DNA of 64,000 nucleotides from Hsuehochloa calcarea (Eukaryota; Streptophyta; Magnoliopsida; Poales; Poaceae): the NCBI GenBank assembly GCA_036346395.1, contig CM070606.1:21252915-21316914 (forward strand), read 5' to 3'. A program made the translations under genes and the position numbers. Below the pieces are notes generated by a model. That model was given only the letters and a program-made list of their open reading frames with translations. It was not told the origin of the DNA and did not search any database. This document shows, one piece after another, positions 58,390-64,000 of this stretch (positions are counted from its first letter, which is position 1; each line of letters opens with the position of its first letter).

Positions 58390-60477
58390 TGTAATACCCC
58401 AGAATTGAATCGGGTAATTAGAAAATAGCCGGGAGGAGAAAGATAATTAAATGAGTAGAAATTCCTGAAAAGAGAAGGGGTTTTCCGTAAATCCTCGACA
58501 ACCTGGGCCTGGGACGCAGCCCAGGAGGGGCCCATGCGGTGGCCGGCCAAAAAGGGGAGGTTCCCACTCCCCAAACCCTAAACTCCCTACTCTCCCTCCT
58601 CCCCACTTTGAGCCGCCGCCTCTCCCCACCTCTCCCTGCTGTGTGCCGCCTCGTCAGATTTGGGTACGTTATGTTCATTTTCTGACCTGATCACATCTTA
58701 GAAAGTTGTATATCTCGGTTTTATCTTTCTTTTGGTACCGAGATCACTTGATTTGGAGTTATATTTTAGGAGTTATGGCCGTTTTGCTACGACTGTACAG
58801 GAAAGCTGACGAGATTTGGCAGTCTGCATGTCTAGCCAATTTGTATTTTTTTGAGGCCGAATATGAAGGGCCACCCAACACGAAAGTTGTATCCATTCTA
58901 GTAAGATTTCAGGATTGATAAAGAACATATTTTTTAGAGTTGTAAATCAAAAGTTATGAATTTTTTACCGTCGCTATTTTGCTAACTGTCAGATTGCAGA
59001 GACAGAAAACTTAGAAAAACTTTACCTGAATATAAGAATTAGTAGGAGGCCGAATCAGGAGAATTGTCCAACTAGACTATTGTAGCTGGTTTTGTCATGA
59101 TTCCAGAGAGTCCAAGATCACCCCATTCCGAATTGTGTAGAAAAAGTTATGGTGGTTTTAGTACTCTGTCCAGAAAACCCAACGTGAAATTGATATTTTT
59201 TTAATTGGCCTGGTAGGGATATTACTTCGCCGATTCAGCAAGGCTCACCAACTATACTTAGTTGGAGAATTTAATTATATTTCCAGAAAGTCTAAGAACA
59301 TCTTATTTGGACCCCTGTACTAATAGATATGGATTTTTGAAGTTGACTGTCCACCGAGGGGACAGATCGACGTTTAGGAGTTTGGGGTCGGGATCGAGTT
59401 AGAAGTTTTGCAAGTCCATAGTTGTTGTTATATAGGTTGTTTTGATCCGTTGTTGTGTCTTAGCATGTGTTATAACTGTTATTCAGGTGGTGGACCTGTG
59501 AAGGGAGCAGTTCATTCTGTACATCCCTCGTTCTCTCGTGGTTAAGGCAAGTACAGTAGTGGTAAATTGTGTGTGATCATTTGTTCATGTGTACTATGTT
59601 ATGAGTATATTATGTTAATCATGGATGCTCGAATGTTATGGACATTAATGCTCGTAAATGCTAGAAGTATGTGTAAGTTTCATGTATGCATGATGATTTA
59701 AAGTATTGACCATGTGCATCATGATATCATATTGGAGGCATGGCCACGTGGTGACCAAGCATTAATTGAGATCCCCGTCATGAATATAATGGGCTTTTGG
59801 GTCCCTATACTTGTGGAGTATGGGCTAAGGTCCCTGTGCTAGAAGGCACAGGCAAGGGTGTGCATCGACGGATGCACACTCCGCAATACCGGTATATGCA
59901 AAAGAGAGAAAGAAAAGTGCATTTGAACAGTTTGCATCGCATAAGCATGAGACATATTTCTTATTGGGTTACGTGGATGGATGTTAATTACAGTTGTGTT
60001 GGCTATTGTCTTACTATTTGTATTTTGCTGAGTCTTGGACTCACTCTTGCTGATGTTGTGTTTTTAGGTATCTCGTTTGCGGACGACATGTATGGGAGGG
60101 AGTAGGATTGCTTTGGTTGCACTCACTACCACATATTCTTGAAAAGATAATTATCATTTAGACCGTACCTTTATAACAAGCAAACTGCTTAAGGATTAGC
60201 TTTGGCTATACTTGAATGCATTGGTTTATTTGTAATAATGAGAGTGGTAAATTTTAATTATGCTTGCTTATGTTTAGCTGAGTAGATTATTTATGAATAC
60301 TTCGATGAACTTTGGATGTTGAAATAGTGATAATTTTATAAGCATCTATTGGAATCTCCGGTAAACTTAGTTATACAAAGGAGGTTCTGCCGAATTTTTT
60401 TGTAGTGTCTTGGATTTGTATTTGTGATATTGTTATTTTAGTAGCATCCCAGGCTCATGTTGGGCTGGGGTGTTACA
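58390..60477 (+). mobile_element. 3' LTR of element E (group II-like)
   Basis: TGTAATACCCCAG to GGGGTGTTACA directly after a polypurine tract, 2088 bp. Landmarks: donor-like TTTGG|GTACGT at 58664, acceptor TTCAG at 59485-59486, segment 59487-59546 (60 bp), donor AAG|GCAAGTAC at 59547 (GC type), hairpin GAGTC-TTG-GACTC at 60030-60042, acceptor TTTTAG at 60066-60067. The right flank is GTCAC; its partner was not found. Confidence 0.88.
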
Positions 60478-60560
60478 GTCACTGACACTCAATCTCTCAC
60501 CGCTCCCATAGTCCTCCTCCCGCTGCCTCTCCTATTGATGCTCGTCGGCTCTCCCCAAGC

Positions 60561-60990
60561 ATGGGAGACTACAACATGGAGGACCTTCATATGGATGATA
60601 CGAAGGGATACGAGGAGTATCAACATGGTTCGAACCCGATGGGGATGCCAGACTTTAGTATCCCATCCACGGAGGGCAATATTGGTGGGTTCGTGCCCGC
60701 CAGTAGTAGCGTTGGACGAAGGGAGGAGTGCTGGAACCACATGACTTGGAGCGAGGAAATTCGCGATGACCAAACGGTAGAGATCGCAACTTGTAATTAT
60801 TGCAAATCTCAATTAACTGCTCGTACAGGTGGAGGGATGGGGTACTTGAACCGGTACTACAAAGCATGCTTAAAAAAATAGGGGTGCACACGCAAGGTGG
60901 AGTCCAAACGCATCTCAACTTCGAGGCTGATAGCTCTATAAGTTCTTGGGCATACAATCCTCATTATGCTCGGCATGTCCTATAAACTTT
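60561..60990 (+). pseudogene. hAT-type transposase fragment with BED-like zinc finger
   Basis: The frame from ATG 60561 runs 106 codons: an acidic N-terminus, then W-N-H and CNYCKSQLTA...GYLNRYYKAC. This is the spacing of a BED zinc finger (C-x2-C ... H-x-x-x-H/C), with Tyr where the first His of HLxRH is usual. After a one-base frame change it continues QTHLNFEADSS and stops at 60985. The dimerisation and catalytic parts are absent, so this is an N-terminal scrap of a hAT transposase. Confidence 0.65.
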
Positions 60991-63240
60991 GCCCGTAAGG
61001 CCTATTTACCATGTTCTGCAATAATTAAGTACTCGTTTATGTATGTGTTTGTATGAATGTGATATTCACCGATAACTGTAATGTGTAAGCTAACTACTGA
61101 TCATGGAACTAGCTCATAATACATAGAGAGTTATGGATGCAAATCCTGGTCCCCACAGAAGGAGTCCTAAGCCAAGAACTCGTACCTAAGCACCAACCAC
61201 ACCTATAAGGGAAGCACCTTACGGAGCAATGACAAAACACGGCCCTCACCCAACTAACAAACAACAAAGGCTTGAGCTGGCTAAACGATGTATTGCACAA
61301 ACCAAAGTACCATGTTTCTTGCAATAGCTTGAAGTGCAGTCATCAATACCAGGGTGCTCACCAATGACAATAGCAACACCACAGCTCATCAGCATGAACC
61401 CACCATGTCACACCACACCATACCATTTGACAGCGCCAGCACGATTGAACCAACTCCTCCCCTCGTCCTCCTAAGGGCACTGCCAGGGCAATTCTAGTAG
61501 CGGTGCAGGGGGAGGGGGGCTCGTCAGGCTTCAGCCTACCCTCCCCGTTGGCGCCAGACCCCTCCCCCAATCTTCGACCGTCTGTTTGGCAACGAGGCGA
61601 TAGTGCGCCACCGAGAACAAAGTTGGGGCGGGGGAGCCACCGCGGCCCCGTCGATAGCCAGAGGCGACGAGGCGCGTGCCAGTACGCCATCGACACCGAG
61701 GGAGCTAGGGCGGGGGAACCACCACGGCGCCGCCCATAGCCAGAGGAGGGGAGGCAGCCAGGTGCACCAGTGCCCCATCGAGGATGAGGAGGGAGCTGCC
61801 GAGCTGGCGCAGGGGAGCCACAGGCCAGGGCCGGTGACCTCAGCCCAAAGCTAAGGCGGGGAGCCCAAGAGAACCACGTGGCAACAGACCTGCAAGCCAA
61901 ACTAAAGCTTAAAAATCGAGAACACTGGGAGGCCAAATCGAAGGGAAAAGGGGGATAAATAGCACCGGGGTAGCACGGGGATTCGGTTCCTGATAGCTAG
62001 CGGCGAATTCGCAGAGCGGTGCGCGATGTCGGATTATCGCGGTGGCATCACGATCGTTGTGGGAGCAGAGAGATGGCCAAATGGGGAAAGAAGTAGTAGT
62101 AGCATCATGTATTCATGTGTGTGTGCGCGTACAGGATGAGGAGAGAGAGAGATTAGAGGAAGAAGAACGGTTGGGCTGCCTCCTTGCCAATGGGTCTTGC
62201 GAGCCAAGCGGTCCAAGTCGACTTAGGCAAAATAAATACTTTGTGAAAATATTAGACTTCATGAAATTTAACTAAGACCTAAAGAAAACTACTAATACAA
62301 CAACACACTATATGGGACTATAGGACTGGCCATGGTTACGTAGATCTATTGCATTCTTAAATTTCAACTCGATTGAGTCTCGAGATATGTGCCGAACTGT
62401 AAGAAGGGATAGAAACCTCCTATGGCCCAACACTAAGTCTGAACTCGACTATGAAAACTGAGGCAAGTCTTCCTCTGATCATTTTGATTAATGATGACTC
62501 TAATTTTGCAAAAAACTATTTCGCAAACTATTATTCCTAATACTTGTATCAAAACATTATTTTCTAAAATAAAGTGGATGATATATTGATTTGGGGATAA
62601 GCCGACTGATGGAGCGGTCGGTTGACTTTCTTCAGCTCCCATCAACTTCTTCCTTCAGCCAACTGCTATTGAATATTCATTTAAGTGCAATTTGCTACTT
62701 GCTATTGAATATTCATTTAAGTGCAATTTGCTATTTTGAATGTTCATGATCATTTAAGTATAATTTGCTATCATGTCATTAATTTTGCTAATTTTGATGT
62801 GTCGTTACCAACTGGAATCATATTTATATATTTTGAAGACGTACTTTCCATTAGTGACGTACCTTAATTGTATTTCTTTTTTTTTGCTTTTTTTAATTCA
62901 TGTATAAATTTAATTTCATAAGAATATAAGACTATGCTTGTCTCAAATTAGATTAGTCATTTGAAGTTTTGAGCCTACCTTCCATTTTCATTGTGGCTGC
63001 TCAGGACCCGAACTAGCTCCTGCTCACTGGACCTCCACGACGGCCGGGCTGCACCTCAAGACCACTGACTCAACAACATCGAGCGCCCAAACTATGGGAT
63101 CTTCGACAACCGGCCAGCCATGTTAGCCTATTTATGCGATAATGTCATGTGTACTGTTCTCTGTTCCTCTTCAGGGAGAAATATCATTTTCTGACGTTCT
63201 GAGTTCTCATCCTGGTGATGAAAATTTCTGGATTTCACAT
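60991..63240. other. Unresolved intergenic region
   Basis: No convincing gene. The G/C-rich part 61440-61940 is open on the minus strand for 192 codons (61358-61936), but the product is compositionally biased (Arg, Pro, Ser, Gly) with overlapping open frames on both strands. It is AT-rich from 62230 on. A repeat-derived origin is likely. Confidence 0.4.
62664..62735. repeat. Tandem duplication, 36-bp period
   Basis: TGCTATTGAATATTCATTTA with following GTGCAATTTGCTA occurs at 62664 and 62700. Confidence 0.9.
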
Positions 63241-63658
63241 GAGCCTAACATTAGTACATGATTACATATAACTCATAAAACCGTCCCATGGTATACATAC
63301 AATAGGACAAATGATTTGCAACCTTATTGATAGAGCTCAGAGCAGATATTGCAATATAGCACAGAAGTCATGTAAACACAGCTTCATCTTTTTCAGAAAA
63401 AGGTCGGCTAATATAATCTCTCTCAGAACAGAATCATGCATCTGACATTGGTACACTTAAACAAACAAACAAACTTGCTACTAGTGGCCTACAACTAAGC
63501 ATCTGGTTCCAGAGAAAGCAGCTAAACAGCCCAAAGAACCACTGAGAAAAGCTATGGAGTGAGTCTCATTACATATATTCTCCTCCCTAGCTGCTCTTCT
63601 TAATTTTTCTCAATGCCTTACATCTACTAGAAACACTAAACTGACAGGGAGTACGCCC
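63241..63658 (-). other. Probable 3' UTR and downstream of the response regulator
   Basis: Unique-looking sequence directly after the stop codon with no other gene. Its extent and the poly(A) site were not determined. Confidence 0.5.
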
Positions 63659-64000
63659 TCACTGCAGCATGCGAGTGCTTATGCGCGAGATGTCCGACGG
63701 CCTGACGGGCTTGAGAAGGAAGTCCTCTGCACCTTCTTCCAAGCATCTGAAATGGAGTTCGGAGCAAAAATCTTGCAATAACTGTGGTACATCAAGAGAC
63801 ACTGAAAGAATGACATTGGTAGTCCCAAGAAAATAAACCAACCTGGTGATCCTCGTGGGCACGTTCTCTGAGGACATTATCACCACGGGGATCTGCTTGA
63901 GCTCTGACGAGTCCTGATCACATCACAATGCCAACATTGGTGAGTTGGAGATTTAATCTTTTTCAGAGCTGAGCTGATGTTAATTCTTTGCCTACCTTGA
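63659..64000 (-). CDS. Type-A response regulator (cytokinin signalling), 3' part
   Basis: Exons on the minus strand: 63996-64000 (tail of an exon running off the window, donor AAG|GTAGGC), 63843-63913 (GAC start, after ...TGATCAG) and 63659-63746, ending in TGA. The joined product reads DSSELKQIPVVIMSSENVPT, then RCLEEGAEDFLLKPVRPSDI and ends STRMLQ. This is the second half of a receiver domain: the VVIMSSEN strand with its conserved Ser and the KPV lysine of the phospho-acceptor site. The short tail without a DNA-binding domain marks a type-A regulator, a negative-feedback component of cytokinin phosphorelay. The phospho-Asp lies upstream, outside the window. The paralogue cannot be named from this part. 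Confidence 0.93.

Noticed and set aside
61358..61936. 192-codon minus-strand ORF
   Set aside because: Low-complexity product, open frames on the opposite strand, no recognised domain or splice context. Left as unresolved sequence.

Overview
This is a nuclear window from a grass, most likely Oryza or a near relative. Three things point there: a plant-type split gene for ribosomal protein eL42 (60S L44), a plant type-A response regulator at the right edge, and about 50 kb of nested Ty3/Gypsy LTR retrotransposons with tRNA-Met-type primer sites. There are no operons, CRISPR arrays, rRNA or tRNA genes. Only two host genes are supported, both on the minus strand: eL42 (8488-10446, four coding exons, complete) and the 3' part of a cytokinin-type response regulator (63659-64000, running off the window).

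Layout. 1-4275: two direct LTR copies of one family (J), rich in the palindrome CGGTC-N-GACCG, about 0.8 kb apart. 4276-6350: an LTR scrap, then a decayed Ty1/Copia pol gene interrupted by an 840-bp Pack-MULE that carries two scrambled pieces of a B3 (RAV-type) gene, then the Copia 3' LTR. 8488-10680: eL42 and its promoter. 11358-12462: an element with long terminal inverted repeats. 12776-28410: a gag-only Gypsy element (E1). Its 5' LTR holds a solo LTR (M) that itself holds a 241-bp solo LTR (N), its interior holds a J solo LTR, and its 3' LTR holds a reversed LTR (G) that holds another solo LTR (S1). 28411-32691: a further LTR fragment (I) and LTR H. 32740-50648: a reversed LTR (F) split by element C (which contains solo LTR S2) and by D, a young two-LTR chromovirus-type Gypsy with a heavily frameshifted polyprotein. 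50709-55246: element K, with LTRs of about 0.5 kb and an open 520-codon gag-like gene on the minus strand. 55247-60477: internal region and 3' LTR of element E. 60561-60990: a hAT transposase fragment. 61000-63240: unresolved sequence.

Insertion order can be read directly from target-site duplications: M (CTCCT), N (TCCGG), S1 (CTTAC), S2 (GTTTG), C (TAATC), the Pack-MULE (9 bp) and, less surely, J3 (GTATA). E1's own second LTR serves as the empty-site control for M.

The most interesting signal is shared by LTRs of at least eight families whose termini differ. Each carries what looks like a three-exon leader: a first donor, a micro-exon of about 60-72 bp, a second donor that is often the rare GC type (AG|GCAAGT), and a second acceptor preceded by a small stem-loop. 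The stem pairs change together between families (GAGTC/GACTC, GAGTT/AACTC, GAGTACAA/TTGTACTC, GAGCAC/GTGTTC) while the downstream ATTCTTGC stays nearly fixed. In one group the micro-exon also encodes a conserved acidic peptide. This pattern suggests a conserved spliced, structured leader in the retrotransposon RNA. All of it is read by eye and needs alignment and RNA data.
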